From the NCBI RefSeq assembly GCF_000621025.1, contig NZ_KK211205.1:321196-385195 (forward strand): a DNA stretch of 64,000 nt, read 5' to 3'. The notes below the pieces were generated by a model that was not told where the DNA came from, searched no databases, and saw nothing but the letters and a program-made list of their open reading frames with translations. Source of the stretch: Brackiella oedipodis DSM 13743 (GTDB lineage Bacteria; Pseudomonadota; Gammaproteobacteria; Burkholderiales; Burkholderiaceae_B). Positions 1 to 8,700 of this stretch are shown one piece after another. Every line of letters starts with the position of its first letter. The first letter of the stretch is position 1. Made by a program: the position numbers and the translations under genes.

Positions 1-651
1 CTCCGTGAGTTCTTGTTCAGGCAGCGCTAATTGATGCTGTACGGGTGGTACGTGCACGATGCCTTTGAGCGCCAGCACGGGATTGAAGGGCAACGCCCCG
101 ACCTGCACGGCGTAGTTCATTATTGCATTAATACGCTGTAAGGTTTTGCGGGTGGTATCGCCCAAGCCTTGGTTGGTCAATTCCATAACTAACTCATTGA
201 CGATCGGGGCGTTGACTTCAGTGATCGGCATTGCGCCTAGCTTTGGCATAACCAGGCGATTTAACTGATGCGCGATTTCTTGCGCGTATTCAGGTTTCCA
301 GCGTTTTTTTTGCAACTCATGCCACTCAAGAAAGTATTTTTCAAACGTATCTTTCAAACGCGTTTTTCTGCTGTTTTTGGCTTGTTGCTTTTTGGCGGCT
401 GGATCGATGCCTTCAAAAATATCTTTTTGCGCTTGAATATGAAGGATTCGCGCTTCTCTCAGAGAGACGATTGGAAAGCGGCCAATAGTCAGTAGTTTTT
501 GCTTATCGTCAAAACGATACGAAAAGCGCCAAGAGCCCGTCCCTTGAACACTGATATGCAAATGCAAGCCATTGCCGTCATAGAGTTTTTCGGGTTTGGT
601 TCGCTTTTTGCTCAGCGCGCTTTTAATGCTTTTATCGGTGAGTTTACCCAT
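1..651 (-). CDS. P4-type tyrosine integrase, N-terminal part (cut by window edge)
   Basis: An open frame runs on the minus strand from an ATG at 651 to the window start without a stop (217 codons). It begins MGKLTDKSIKSAL and contains YDGNGLHLHI, SWRFSYRF and LTIGRFPIVSLREAR, the pattern of the Arm/DUF4102 N-terminal domain of P4-like prophage integrases (about residues 1-90). A helical core-binding domain follows at about 100-190. The catalytic domain with the RHRY residues lies outside the window, so activity cannot be judged. The gene points away from the 3' end of tRNA(Asp), in the same direction as that tRNA, which is the usual layout for an island integrated at a tRNA. It would catalyse integration and excision. 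Identification of the family is solid; the exact relative is not. Confidence 0.85.
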   Translation of the reverse strand, partial: MGKLTDKSIKSALSKKRTKPEKLYDGNGLHLHISVQGTGSWRFSYRFDDKQKLLTIGRFPIVSLREARILHIQAQKDIFEGIDPAAKKQQAKNSRKTRLKDTFEKYFLEWHELQKKRWKPEYAQEIAHQLNRLVMPKLGAMPITEVNAPIVNELVMELTNQGLGDTTRKTLQRINAIMNYAVQVGALPFNPVLALKGIVHVPPVQHQLALPEQELTE

Positions 652-653
652 GA

Positions 654-717
654 TGGTATTTTTAAAAACGTGGTGGTATTTTGATTTCAGGATACCATCA
701 ACTAGCTATAAATACCA
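654..717. promoter_or_regulatory. Four TGGTAT/ATACCA boxes in the integrase leader
   Basis: Two TGGTAT boxes start at 654 and 674 and two ATACCA boxes (the reverse complement) start at 692 and 712. Each pair is spaced exactly 20 bp, and the two pairs face each other. Position between the integrase start and the tRNA(Asp) 3' end suggests arm-type integrase binding sites and/or an operator for int autoregulation. The first box lies just upstream of the int start codon. The regular spacing is seen; the role is inferred. Confidence 0.5.
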
Positions 718-721
718 TTGA
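681..721. repeat. 41-bp direct repeat, copy A (integrase leader)
   Basis: This segment, containing the two ATACCA boxes, recurs at 8156-8196 in the same orientation with two mismatches. Both copies lie 125-170 bp beyond the 3' end of a minus-strand tRNA gene (Asp here, Leu at the other copy). It is probably the leader and arm-site region of related integrases rather than the crossover core. Confidence 0.85.
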
Positions 722-846
722 AGACCATAAAAGTTTATTGATCTTAAAAAAAGTGTTTTTTAGTGGCTAAGTGATTGTTTTTTAATGGTTTTTTGAAGGG
801 ATTCGAAGACAATCGAAGAGATTTGAGGAGGATCAAAAAGAAGAAA

Positions 847-923
847 TGGCGGAGCGGACGGGACTCGAACCCGCGACCCCCGGCGTGACAGGCCGGTATT
901 CTAACCAACTGAACTACCGCTCC
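847..923 (-). tRNA. tRNA-Asp (GTC)
   Basis: The minus strand gives a full cloverleaf. Acceptor GGAGCGG pairs with CCGCTCC, the anticodon loop is CTGTCAC with anticodon GTC, the T arm is intact, the discriminator is G as expected for Asp, and CCA is encoded. It is the last gene of an Ala-Glu-Asp tRNA operon. Its 3' end faces the integrase at 1-651 and is the likely attachment site of that element. Confidence 0.95.
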
Positions 924-956
924 GCAGCGATAGATTAAATAAGCAACCAAAAAATT

Positions 957-1032
957 TGGCGTCCCCAAGGGGGTTCGAACCCCTGTTGCCGCCGTGAAAG
1001 GGCGGAGTCCTAGGCCACTAGACGATGGGGAC
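957..1032 (-). tRNA. tRNA-Glu (TTC)
   Basis: The minus strand folds as a cloverleaf with acceptor GTCCCCA/TGGGGAC, anticodon loop CTTTCAC (anticodon TTC), intact T arm, and encoded CCA. It lies between tRNA(Ala) and tRNA(Asp), 33 bp upstream of the latter, and is probably cotranscribed with both. Confidence 0.95.
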
Positions 1033-1127
1033 CTAAGCTTTATAACAACTTATCAAAAATTGTTAAGAACATAATTCTAAACTAGTTTTTTGAAAAGTGC
1101 AAGAAGTTTTTTTAAGAATTTAAAATT

Positions 1128-1203
<76 letters not shown>

Positions 1204-1255
1204 AAAATATTCTTTTGAGAAACTTCTTTTTGCTAGCAAAGCTAGCAAGATGTCT

Positions 1256-1284
1256 ATATTACGCATGTTTTTTAGTGGCGTCAA
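1256..1284 (-). promoter_or_regulatory. Promoter of the tRNA Ala-Glu-Asp operon
   Basis: On the minus strand a -35 TTGACG (1279-1284) and a -10 TAATAT (1256-1261) are separated by 17 bp. Transcription would start near 1250 and enter tRNA(Ala) about 45 nt later. A perfect inverted repeat (TTGCTAGC / GCTAGCAA, about 1230-1248) lies in the leader. Confidence 0.55.
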
Positions 1285-1386
1285 GTATAGTTTGAGAAAA
1301 CTATCAGAAAATAGAAGAAAAAAGGCTTTTTTGCCACACATTGAAGATCAGCTCTTAATTTCTGACAGGTTTAGACAGGCTTTGCC

Positions 1387-3021
1387 CTATGAGGCTTTAT
1401 GATCCGGGATATGAAAATGGCTATTTGCTCTTAGAAACCAAAACAGAATAACAAATACAGCGCATAACAAGAGGATAGGAATATTGCCAATGCGTGAATA
1501 CCAAGTATTGCCTGTCATGCCCTGTACTTGAACGTCCAACACACCCGCGCTGGCAGCGGGTAACTGTGCCACGATACGCCCGTTGGCGTTGATATACGCC
1601 GTAATGCCAGTATTAGTGGCGCGAAGCATAGGACGTGCAGCCTCGAGCGTACGCATCCGCGATTGCTGTAATTGTTGGTATAAAGCAATGCTATCGCCAA
1701 ACCAGGCCAAGTTACTCACATTAAACATAATGGTAGCGCCTGGATGATTATTACCACGACTGTAGAGAGCATCGATGAGCTCTTCACCAAAAATATCCTC
1801 GTAGCAAATATTCGGTGCCAATACTTGATCGTCAATCATAAAATTATTTTGGTTCATATGGCCACGATTAAAATCGCCAAGAGGAATGTTCATCAACTCT
1901 ACAAACCAACGAAAACCAAACGGTATAAACTCACCAAACGGCACTAAATGGCGTTTCTCGTAACGATTGAGATTATTACCTTCGTAAATATTGGTTAGGC
2001 TTGTGTTGCGATTAATCATCAAAATACTGTTGGTCAGACGGGTGCGACTATTTGCGGAACCTGTCGCCAACGGAGCCCCCAGTAAGTAGGTGGCATTGGT
2101 TTCGGCACTGCTTTGCAAAATCGTCTGCCAAACTCGGGGATTAAGTTGATTCTGGAAGACCGGCAGTATAGTTTCCGGAAAGATGACGAGTTTGGGCGGG
2201 TTTTGTGGATTAGTTGGCGCCTTGGCTGCTAGATAAAGTTGATCTAAAACGGTCTGAATCCCAGTATCTAAGCGAAACTTCAGGGCTTGATCGACATTAC
2301 CTTGCACTAAGCGCACTGATAGAGGCTTACCAATGGGACTGGCCCAAGGAATCACTTTTAGGGCCATACAGGCCATTAATACCAAGGCCAAAGTGGCGGG
2401 TAAGTGCAAATTTCTTTTTTTGTTGTTGGCCAGAATAAACAGTGCTGTCGTACCGGCACAAAAAACCGCCACAAATGTAATGCTATAGGCACCGCCTATG
2501 GGGGCTAAAGCGCTCAAGGGGCTATCGACATAGGCATAGGCGATGCCATTCCATGGAAAGCCAGTAAAGAAGTAGCCACGGGCCAATTCACTCAAGGTCA
2601 CTAAAGAGGCCCATAATAAGGGTAATAAATAAAAGGCTTGCTGCGGTGAGTGTGTGAGGCTGCGCTTTTTGAGCTTATGAAAAATGGCGGCGGCAGCCGT
2701 CAGATAAAGACTTAAATAAAAACCAAAGAGCAATACCACTAGCACCGCCAGGACACTCGGTAGTCCACCATAGGTATGCATACTGGTGTAGAGCCAATAC
2801 AGACCAATACTAAAACTGGCTGTACCAAATAAAGTCACTTCGAGCAGCAACGCTTTGCCGCGGCGACTGGTAAAGACTAATAAGGTTAAGCCCGAAAACG
2901 TCAACCACTGAATGATAGTGGCGACACCATCAGGAATGTACCCTGCAAAGAAACTTAAGGAATGAACAACGCCGAGGGCGATGGGTAATAAGACACTATT
3001 AGGATTGAGGAGTTTCTTCAT
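1387..3021 (-). CDS. lnt: Apolipoprotein N-acyltransferase
   Basis: Lnt adds the third acyl chain to the N-terminal cysteine of diacylated lipoproteins in the inner membrane, which is needed for Lol-dependent sorting. The 544-residue protein has several N-terminal hydrophobic segments (about 1-230) and a periplasmic nitrilase-like domain. The catalytic triad is visible as E283 in FPETILP, K356 in EKRHLVPFGEF, and C406 in NICYEDIFG. Length fits the family. The ATG lies inside the end of corC (23-nt overlap), so it is translationally coupled as the last gene of miaB-phoH-ybeY-corC-lnt. Another sorting partner, lolB, is elsewhere in the window. Confidence 0.96.
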   Translation of the reverse strand: MKKLLNPNSVLLPIALGVVHSLSFFAGYIPDGVATIIQWLTFSGLTLLVFTSRRGKALLLEVTLFGTASFSIGLYWLYTSMHTYGGLPSVLAVLVVLLFGFYLSLYLTAAAAIFHKLKKRSLTHSPQQAFYLLPLLWASLVTLSELARGYFFTGFPWNGIAYAYVDSPLSALAPIGGAYSITFVAVFCAGTTALFILANNKKRNLHLPATLALVLMACMALKVIPWASPIGKPLSVRLVQGNVDQALKFRLDTGIQTVLDQLYLAAKAPTNPQNPPKLVIFPETILPVFQNQLNPRVWQTILQSSAETNATYLLGAPLATGSANSRTRLTNSILMINRNTSLTNIYEGNNLNRYEKRHLVPFGEFIPFGFRWFVELMNIPLGDFNRGHMNQNNFMIDDQVLAPNICYEDIFGEELIDALYSRGNNHPGATIMFNVSNLAWFGDSIALYQQLQQSRMRTLEAARPMLRATNTGITAYINANGRIVAQLPAASAGVLDVQVQGMTGNTWYSRIGNIPILLLCAVFVILFWFLRANSHFHIPDHKAS

Positions 3022-3895
3022 CGTGGCTGCTGCTACTGACTTTTATTCTTCTGACATGAACCCACAGGGCGCGACGCTCTTCGGCACGCAACACATAAAA
3101 ACGTAAGTCTTCGAATAAATAAGTATCACCACGTCGGGGAATGTGATCGAGTTCGTCAGCCAGCCAGCCGCCCATCGTATCGTGTTCATCGGTAGGGATA
3201 TGGCTATCGAGGACTTTATTGAATTCTTCTATGGGAGTGCTGGCCATAAAACGCCAAGCATTGTCGGACTCTGGGAAAATCGTTTGCTGCTCGTCCTCGT
3301 CGTATTCGTCTTCAATGTGACCGACGACTTGCTCCAGCACATCCTCCATGGTGACTAAACCGGTAAGACTGCCATGCTCATCGATCACCAGTGCTAAGTG
3401 ATTGCGGGTCTCTCTAAACTCTTTTAGGAGATGATCTAGACTTTTGGATTCTGGTACATAAAGCGGGGGGCGCAACAATTCTCGTAGGGGAGTATGCTCC
3501 TCACCGAGATAACGCAATAAGTCTTTAGCTAACAGCACACCAATGATATTGTCACGCTCGTCATCAAATACCGGAAAACGCGAATGTGCAGCGTCGATCA
3601 CAAACGAAATAATTTCTTGGATGGGTTGATTAATATCGATCAGATCCATCTTGGAGCGTGGAATGAGAATATCATCGGCTCTTTTTTCGGTGAGCGACAA
3701 GGCGCCAAGGATCATAGAGTAGGAATCATCGTCGAGGATTTTTTTGTCGTGGGCGGCATTAAGCACATCGTTGATGTCTTGACGATCCTCTGGATCATTA
3801 CGATTCATGCCACTAAGGCGACGAAAAATACCGGTTAAACCTGAAAATTTCTTGTCCTTGTCACTTTCGGACTCATGATGGCTGTCTGTAGACAT
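2999..3895 (-). CDS. corC: CorC/HlyC-type CBS-domain protein
   Basis: This 298-residue protein lacks membrane segments. It has an N-terminal region, two CBS motifs (about residues 75-190, with LVIDEHGSLTGLVTMEDVLEQVVG) and a C-terminal CorC/HlyC transporter-associated domain (about 210-285). In enterobacteria CorC is linked to magnesium and cobalt efflux. The genomic link to lnt, with a 23-nt overlap, is conserved and suggests an envelope role. It is fourth in the operon, 72 bp after ybeY in transcription order. The molecular activity of soluble family members is not well settled. Confidence 0.92.
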   Translation of the reverse strand: MSTDSHHESESDKDKKFSGLTGIFRRLSGMNRNDPEDRQDINDVLNAAHDKKILDDDSYSMILGALSLTEKRADDILIPRSKMDLIDINQPIQEIISFVIDAAHSRFPVFDDERDNIIGVLLAKDLLRYLGEEHTPLRELLRPPLYVPESKSLDHLLKEFRETRNHLALVIDEHGSLTGLVTMEDVLEQVVGHIEDEYDEDEQQTIFPESDNAWRFMASTPIEEFNKVLDSHIPTDEHDTMGGWLADELDHIPRRGDTYLFEDLRFYVLRAEERRALWVHVRRIKVSSSSHDEETPQS

Positions 3896-3967
3896 TGCTA
3901 ATGAAAAGAGTTTAAAAGTAAAGAATACTCTAAATTGCTACTTTTAGCATGAAAACCGCTTAGAAAC

Positions 3968-4486
3968 TTAAAGATAAGGATTCTCAATCTTATAGGCGTG
4001 CAAGATTGAGATTTCCAATTCTTCCATCACTTCAGCATCTTCGCGATCTTCGTGATCAAAGCCCATAGCATGCAAAATCCCATGTACTAAAAGATGGCAA
4101 GCGTGATGTTTGACTGTTTTGTGTTGTTCTATGGCTTGCTGCTTTAATACCGGCCAACAGAGCACCAAATCTGCTCTGAGCGTATGCATCTCATCGATAC
4201 CATATTCGAATGTTAGGATATTGGTGGCGTAGTCTTTGTGACGATAGGTATGGTTGTAATAGCGACCTAATTCAGAAGCCACAATATTGAGACTGATTTC
4301 GGCCGTACTGAAATCCTGTTCATAGTATTGCATGGCTAACTGTATGGTTTTGAGCGCCCAAGCACGCCATTGTTGGCGACTTATATGATCCTCTGCCGTG
4401 ATATTAAGATGCTCATCTTCTTGGATGACATTAAAACGCAAGTCCGAGGAGCTAAATGTTGGGGCAGGGGTTTGAGAGGGCGTCAT
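3968..4486 (-). CDS. ybeY: Endoribonuclease YbeY (rRNA maturation factor)
   Basis: YbeY is a metal-dependent RNase involved in 16S rRNA 3' maturation and ribosome quality control. The 172-residue protein carries the zinc-binding signature as HGILHAMGFDHEDRED near residues 134-150, where three histidines bind the metal. The N-terminal 25 residues are a poorly conserved extension. The start codon is 2 nt past the phoH stop, indicating tight coupling with PhoH, its usual neighbour. Confidence 0.95.
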   Translation of the reverse strand: MTPSQTPAPTFSSSDLRFNVIQEDEHLNITAEDHISRQQWRAWALKTIQLAMQYYEQDFSTAEISLNIVASELGRYYNHTYRHKDYATNILTFEYGIDEMHTLRADLVLCWPVLKQQAIEQHKTVKHHACHLLVHGILHAMGFDHEDREDAEVMEELEISILHAYKIENPYL

Positions 4487-4488
4487 GA

Positions 4489-5592
4489 CTAGAGATTCCT
4501 AAAATTTATACTAGGAAAACGATTCTGAATCAGCTTTTGTTTGGGTTCTTTTTGGTGGGATTCAGCCTTGTCGTAAGCATCAATAATCCGTGAAACCAAA
4601 GGATGGCGCACGACATCGCGGCTAGAAAACTCAGTAATGGCGACCCCTTCGACTTTTTTCAGAATCGAAAGCGCGTGTTTAAGACCGCTATGCTGTCCTT
4701 TAGGTAAATCAATTTGTGAGGGATCCCCGGTAATCACAGCTTTGCTATTAAAGCCCAAACGCGTCAGAAACATTTTCATTTGTTCTTTGCTGGTGTTTTG
4801 GGCTTCATCTAGAATCACAAACGCGTTGTTAAGGGTGCGGCCACGCATGTAGGCGAGCGGGGCAATCTCTATAACTTGACGCTCAAATAATTTTTGGACT
4901 TTTTCGTAGCCCATTAAATCGTAGAGTGCATCGTAGAGAGGGCGTAAATAGGGATCGACTTTTTGCGCTAAATCGCCTGGCAAAAAACCTAGACGCTCAC
5001 CGGCTTCAACTGCCGGACGCGTTAGCACCAAACGCTGGACATTGTCGCGTTCTAGAGCATCGACGGCACAAGCGACAGCCAGCCAAGTTTTACCGGTGCC
5101 AGCCGGGCCGGCCCCAAACGTCACATCATGGGTTTGAATTTGACAAATATATTGGCGCTGGCTCGGTGTGCGCGGACGCAGATCCGGGCGTCGAGTTCGC
5201 AAGGCAATCTCGTGTACCTGCTCGCCAATTTTTGGGATTTCAGCAATCACTTGGCTCTCGACGGCCTCATCCGTGGGTTCGCCCATCTTAGGCTCACTCG
5301 CCGCAGCATTAGGGTCGGCTAAGCCCGTGCTACTGAGTTCAATCAGGCCGAGTTGAATGTCTTCCGGACCTAGCACTTTGTGTAGAGCGCGACGATGAAA
5401 GATCTCAATCATGTCGCGCACATTTTGGGCATTTTCGCTCTCTATGGTGAAGCGGTTGCCATGGCGACCGATGACGCTATTGGTGCGGTCTGCAATAATC
5501 TGCAGATTCTCATCTAGTGGACCACAAAGATTGGCAAGTTGCATATTGTCGCCGTCTAGATGTAAGACCAATGGGCGTAATCGTTTAGCCAT
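4489..5592 (-). CDS. phoH: PhoH-like ATPase (YbeZ)
   Basis: A 367-residue cytoplasmic ATPase. The Walker A motif GPAGTGKT is at about 162-169 and the Walker B LDEAQ at about 261-265, with the RNA-helicase-like [10 protein letters not shown] following. The N-terminal part (about 10-75) has a KH-like fold in this family. It probably works with YbeY in RNA metabolism. It overlaps the end of miaB by 8 nt and is followed 2 nt later by ybeY. Despite the name, no Pho box was seen near the operon. Confidence 0.94.
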   Translation of the reverse strand: MAKRLRPLVLHLDGDNMQLANLCGPLDENLQIIADRTNSVIGRHGNRFTIESENAQNVRDMIEIFHRRALHKVLGPEDIQLGLIELSSTGLADPNAAASEPKMGEPTDEAVESQVIAEIPKIGEQVHEIALRTRRPDLRPRTPSQRQYICQIQTHDVTFGAGPAGTGKTWLAVACAVDALERDNVQRLVLTRPAVEAGERLGFLPGDLAQKVDPYLRPLYDALYDLMGYEKVQKLFERQVIEIAPLAYMRGRTLNNAFVILDEAQNTSKEQMKMFLTRLGFNSKAVITGDPSQIDLPKGQHSGLKHALSILKKVEGVAITEFSSRDVVRHPLVSRIIDAYDKAESHQKEPKQKLIQNRFPSINFRNL

Positions 5593-7057
5593 TCGCTACC
5601 TTTTCTGTCGTTACAATGTCACCACGCAAAGAGTTAGTGTATACATGGGTGATACGAACATCAATGATCTGCCCCATGAGGCGATCGGATCCTGCAAAAT
5701 TAACAATGCGGTTATTTTCAGTGCGTCCAGTCATCTCGGATTTATCACGACGAGAATGGCCGTCAACTAAGACTTTTTGGACTGTGCCAAGCATGGCATC
5801 ACTAATTGTACGTGCTTGTTTGTTAATGAGGGCTTGCAATTCTTGTAAGCGTTTGAGCTTGACGCTGTAAGGCGTATTATCTTGCAAGTCAGCGGCGGGT
5901 GTGCCCGGGCGTCTTGAATAAATAAAAGAAAACGACATATCGAAGTTAATGTCTTCAATCAGTTTCAGCGTCTTGGCGTGGTCTTCATCAGTTTCGCCCG
6001 GAAAACCGACAATAAAGTCAGAAGATAGGGTTAAACCAGGACGCGCTTTATAGAGTTTACGCGCGATGGATTTAAATTCCAAGGTCGTATATCCACGCTT
6101 CATGGCCGCTAATACTCTATCTGAACCTGTTTGAATAGGTAAATGCAAGAATGGCACTAATTTGTCGAGTTTACCATGTGCTTCAATCAGACGCGTGGTC
6201 ATTTCTTTAGGATGCGAGGTGGTATAGCGGATTCGCTCAATGCCAGGAATATCGTTAATGTATTCGAGAAGCATTGCAAAATCTGCTAATTCACCCGTAT
6301 CGCCTAAGGCACCCCGGTAGGCATTGACGTTTTGGCCCAAGAGATTGACTTCTTTGACGCCTTGGTCAGCAAGGTCTGCAACTTCTAGGAGCACATCGTC
6401 AAAGGGCCGAGAAATCTCTTCACCGCGTGTATAAGGCACGACGCAATAGCTGCAATATTTACTGCAGCCTTCCATAATGGACACAAAGGCAGAAGGGCCT
6501 TTGACACTGGCAGGCGGTAGGGCATCGAATTTTTCGATTTCTGGAAAGCTAATATCGACTTGTGAAACGCCTGTTTGGCGGCGTTGATTGAGTAGCTCTG
6601 GTAGGCGATGTAAGGTTTGTGGACCAAAGACCACGTCCACATAGGGTGCGCGTCGAATAATGGTAGAGCCTTCTTGGCTGGCCACGCAGCCGCCTACTCC
6701 AATCAGGAGATTTGGGTTTTTCTTTTTGAGCAAATTAGCGCGACCCAGATCAGAAAAGACCTTTTCTTGGGCTTTTTCGCGGATAGAACAGGTATTAAAG
6801 AGGATGACATCCGCGTCTTCTGGATTATCGGTCAGTTGCATCCCTTGGTTAGCTTTGAGTACATCGGCCATTTTGTCGGAGTCGTACTCATTCATTTGAC
6901 AGCCAAAGGTTTTGATATAGAGCTTTTTGGGACCTTTAGGATTTTGGTTAGGCTGATTTTTGATTTTTTGTAAAGAGGCCTGAATAGTGCTCTCTAGATC
7001 GTGATCAACAGAGGTGTTGGCTTTGGCGCCAGGGCGCTGAATAGAAATTTCTTGCAT
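5585..7057 (-). CDS. miaB: tRNA-2-methylthio-N6-dimethylallyladenosine synthase
   Basis: MiaB is a radical-SAM methylthiotransferase that converts i6A37 to ms2i6A37 in tRNAs reading UNN codons. The 490-residue protein shows the N-terminal MTTase domain ([13 protein letters not shown], then CSIREKA and GGCVASQEG cysteines), the radical-SAM CxxxCxxC motif in CSKYCSYC near residue 200, and a C-terminal TRAM domain (about 420-485). The 40-residue N-terminal extension before the first domain is low complexity. It is the first gene of the minus-strand operon ending with lnt. A possible -10 (TACAAT on the minus strand) lies at 7113-7118. Confidence 0.96.
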   Translation of the reverse strand: MQEISIQRPGAKANTSVDHDLESTIQASLQKIKNQPNQNPKGPKKLYIKTFGCQMNEYDSDKMADVLKANQGMQLTDNPEDADVILFNTCSIREKAQEKVFSDLGRANLLKKKNPNLLIGVGGCVASQEGSTIIRRAPYVDVVFGPQTLHRLPELLNQRRQTGVSQVDISFPEIEKFDALPPASVKGPSAFVSIMEGCSKYCSYCVVPYTRGEEISRPFDDVLLEVADLADQGVKEVNLLGQNVNAYRGALGDTGELADFAMLLEYINDIPGIERIRYTTSHPKEMTTRLIEAHGKLDKLVPFLHLPIQTGSDRVLAAMKRGYTTLEFKSIARKLYKARPGLTLSSDFIVGFPGETDEDHAKTLKLIEDINFDMSFSFIYSRRPGTPAADLQDNTPYSVKLKRLQELQALINKQARTISDAMLGTVQKVLVDGHSRRDKSEMTGRTENNRIVNFAGSDRLMGQIIDVRITHVYTNSLRGDIVTTEKVANG

Positions 7058-7461
7058 AAATAAGAGACCGTAGCGGGTTTATATCCCGAGGGTGATAGAA
7101 AAGAAAAGGAGTATTGTACTCTGATTTAAGTACGAGACGTTCTATTGTAACAACTAGGCACTGGGCTTGCTTTGTTTTAGAGCATTTTCTTTATATAAAT
7201 CAAGTGATTAAGCGCCATATTCCTAGCCAACCACAGAGGTTTCTTAGCGCTTCAAGACTCGCCTTAATTAAATTTTGCGTGATTAACTAAACGCTTAGTG
7301 GCAGTTGTAAAGAAACAACTAAATTCTTGGACAAGGTGGTTTGCAAAAATAGGATTTGTACGATTGCTCAAATTAAGAAGATTGACATACCTTAAATTCC
7401 AGACTGATGGTTGCTAATCTATTGGCTTCAATAATGATGATTAGACGATGAAATCTCTACA
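7058..7461. other. Intergenic region without a recognisable gene
   Basis: This 404-bp AT-rich gap separates the miaB start from the stop of the unknown gene at 7462-7896. Apart from a possible miaB -10 box near 7113 I see no ORF of merit, no terminator and no RNA structure. It may be decayed sequence of an old insertion next to tRNA(Leu). Confidence 0.5.
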
Positions 7462-7896
7462 CTATGCTTTAGAGGCGCTTTGTTGTGCCATCTGCCGGCG
7501 CTGAGCTCTGCGTTCTGCTTTCAATTTCGCATGTTGCTCTGGATGCGTCTCGCTAAATGGTTTAAATCTAAGCCTTTGACCATCACCTGGTATCATCAAC
7601 AGGTTTAAGCACTCTTTAAGTTGTATGCCGTCTGCCGTTTGACTAAATTCCTTGTCTAGCAATAGATTGATGAGCTCGATACTAGTCTCAATCATATTAG
7701 CTGAGCAAAGTTCACCTAATTTTTCATCAGTTCTTGACATCAATTGATTTATTGTAACGATGATTTCTGCATACGCTAGTGTTTTTCTAAACGCATCTTC
7801 TTGGACTTTTTTCAGTAATTCATCGATATCCTCGATGTAAGCCTCAAAACAAATATTTTTTAGACGTTGAGTTAACTGATGACGGGTGGTATTCAT
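7462..7896 (-). CDS. Hypothetical protein (144 aa)
   Basis: I do not recognise this protein. It starts MNTTRHQLTQRLKNICF and is predicted by eye to be mostly helical. A leucine-rich middle (ELINLLLDKEF, LKECLNLLMIPGDG) is followed by a basic, Gln/Arg-rich tail (KLKAERRAQRRQMAQQ) that could bind nucleic acid. No signal peptide or membrane segment is seen. It stands alone between miaB and the tRNA(Leu) integration footprint, so it may be a leftover of a mobile element. Codon use looks ordinary and the frame is intact, but a chance ORF cannot be excluded. Confidence 0.5.
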   Translation of the reverse strand: MNTTRHQLTQRLKNICFEAYIEDIDELLKKVQEDAFRKTLAYAEIIVTINQLMSRTDEKLGELCSANMIETSIELINLLLDKEFSQTADGIQLKECLNLLMIPGDGQRLRFKPFSETHPEQHAKLKAERRAQRRQMAQQSASKA

Positions 7897-8155
7897 TTTT
7901 GGATCTTTAACTAGACGGTTTATTCTATTTCTCTCACGACTCTTTGCTTTAAAAAGGTGCGATTACTTAATTTTCACGTTTGGGTATCCTGATTGCTAGA
8001 AACCCCATCAGTAGCCCCTCCGGTTATTCTTAAAAAAGCGCTTACTAATACTGTACGAGAGACATCCACCATGTTTCAGGAACTGTACTGGATTAAAAAG
8101 CATAAAAGGCAAGGCGTGAGTTTGCAGCGCGTTATTAAACAATTATGCGGGTAGA
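7897..8155. other. Intergenic region with only a 27-codon ORF
   Basis: No convincing gene. A 27-codon ATG ORF on the plus strand (8071-8154) reads MFQELYWIKKHKRQG and has a short helix-turn-helix flavour, but it is too short to assign. The following sequence is the integrase-leader repeat at 8156-8196, so this is probably decayed mobile-element DNA. Confidence 0.4.
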
Positions 8156-8196
8156 TTGATCTCAGGATACCATCAATTAGCTATAAATACCATTGA
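8156..8196. repeat. 41-bp direct repeat, copy B (tRNA-Leu footprint)
   Basis: Matches 681-721 at 39 of 41 positions, in the same orientation. It keeps both ATACCA boxes (8167 and 8187, again 20 bp apart). It lies 170 bp beyond the 3' end of tRNA(Leu). No integrase frame follows it, unlike copy A, so it appears to be the footprint of a lost or decayed element of the same integrase family. Confidence 0.85.
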
Positions 8197-8365
8197 GGAT
8201 CAACAAAGCTGATGGATCTCAGAAAAAAGGCGCCGTTATACGGTCTATACGGTAAGTGCTTGTTTAGTAAGTGTTTGTTTATTATAGATTTTGAAAAGGA
8301 TTTTGAAGAAATTCAGAGTCAATCAGAGGGGATTTATGAAGATCTAACGGGATCAATGAGGGCAG

Positions 8366-8450
8366 TGGTGCCCGGGGCCGGAATCGAACCGGCACGCCTT
8401 GCGGCGGGGGATTTTGAGTCCCCTGCGTCTACCAATTTCACCACCCGGGC
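8366..8450 (-). tRNA. tRNA-Leu (CAA)
   Basis: The minus strand gives an 85-nt class II tRNA. Acceptor GCCCGGG/CCCGGGC, anticodon stem GGGGA/TCCCC with loop CTCAAAA (anticodon CAA), a variable arm, discriminator A and encoded CCA are all present. A perfect -10 (TATAAT on the minus strand, 8472-8477) lies about 20 bp upstream, but the -35 is poor. Its 3' side faces repeat copy B, suggesting past use as an attachment site. Confidence 0.95.
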
Positions 8451-8653
8451 TCTGGGAAATGAAAGATTACCATTATATACTAGAAATCTTATTTTATCTA
8501 GAATTTTTTGAAAATTTTCTATTTAAAGAAAAGCGCTCAAGCACTAAAACAGACCGCTAGGGCTGTGCTTAGACGGCGGGTCCGAAAGTATTTAATCTAG
8601 GGTTAAGCATGGGTTTTTTATGACAACTGCTTACAATAAGCAGCGCAATTGTA

Positions 8654-8672
8654 AATAAGAATTATAATCAAT
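8654..8672. promoter_or_regulatory. Fur-box-like site before hmuS
   Basis: AATAAGAATTATAATCAAT matches about 11 of 19 positions of the Fur consensus and lies 29-47 bp upstream of the hmuS start. Iron repression of a heme operon through Fur is expected, but the match is weak and the region is generally AT-rich. Confidence 0.35.
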
Positions 8673-8700
8673 AAGAAATTTTATTCGACTTGAGGTTGTC

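Noticed and set aside
4926..5291. 121-codon plus-strand ORF
   Set aside because: Antisense shadow of phoH with Arg/His-rich, non-family sequence.
8212..8511. 99-codon plus-strand ORF
   Set aside because: It runs antisense through tRNA(Leu); a chance frame.
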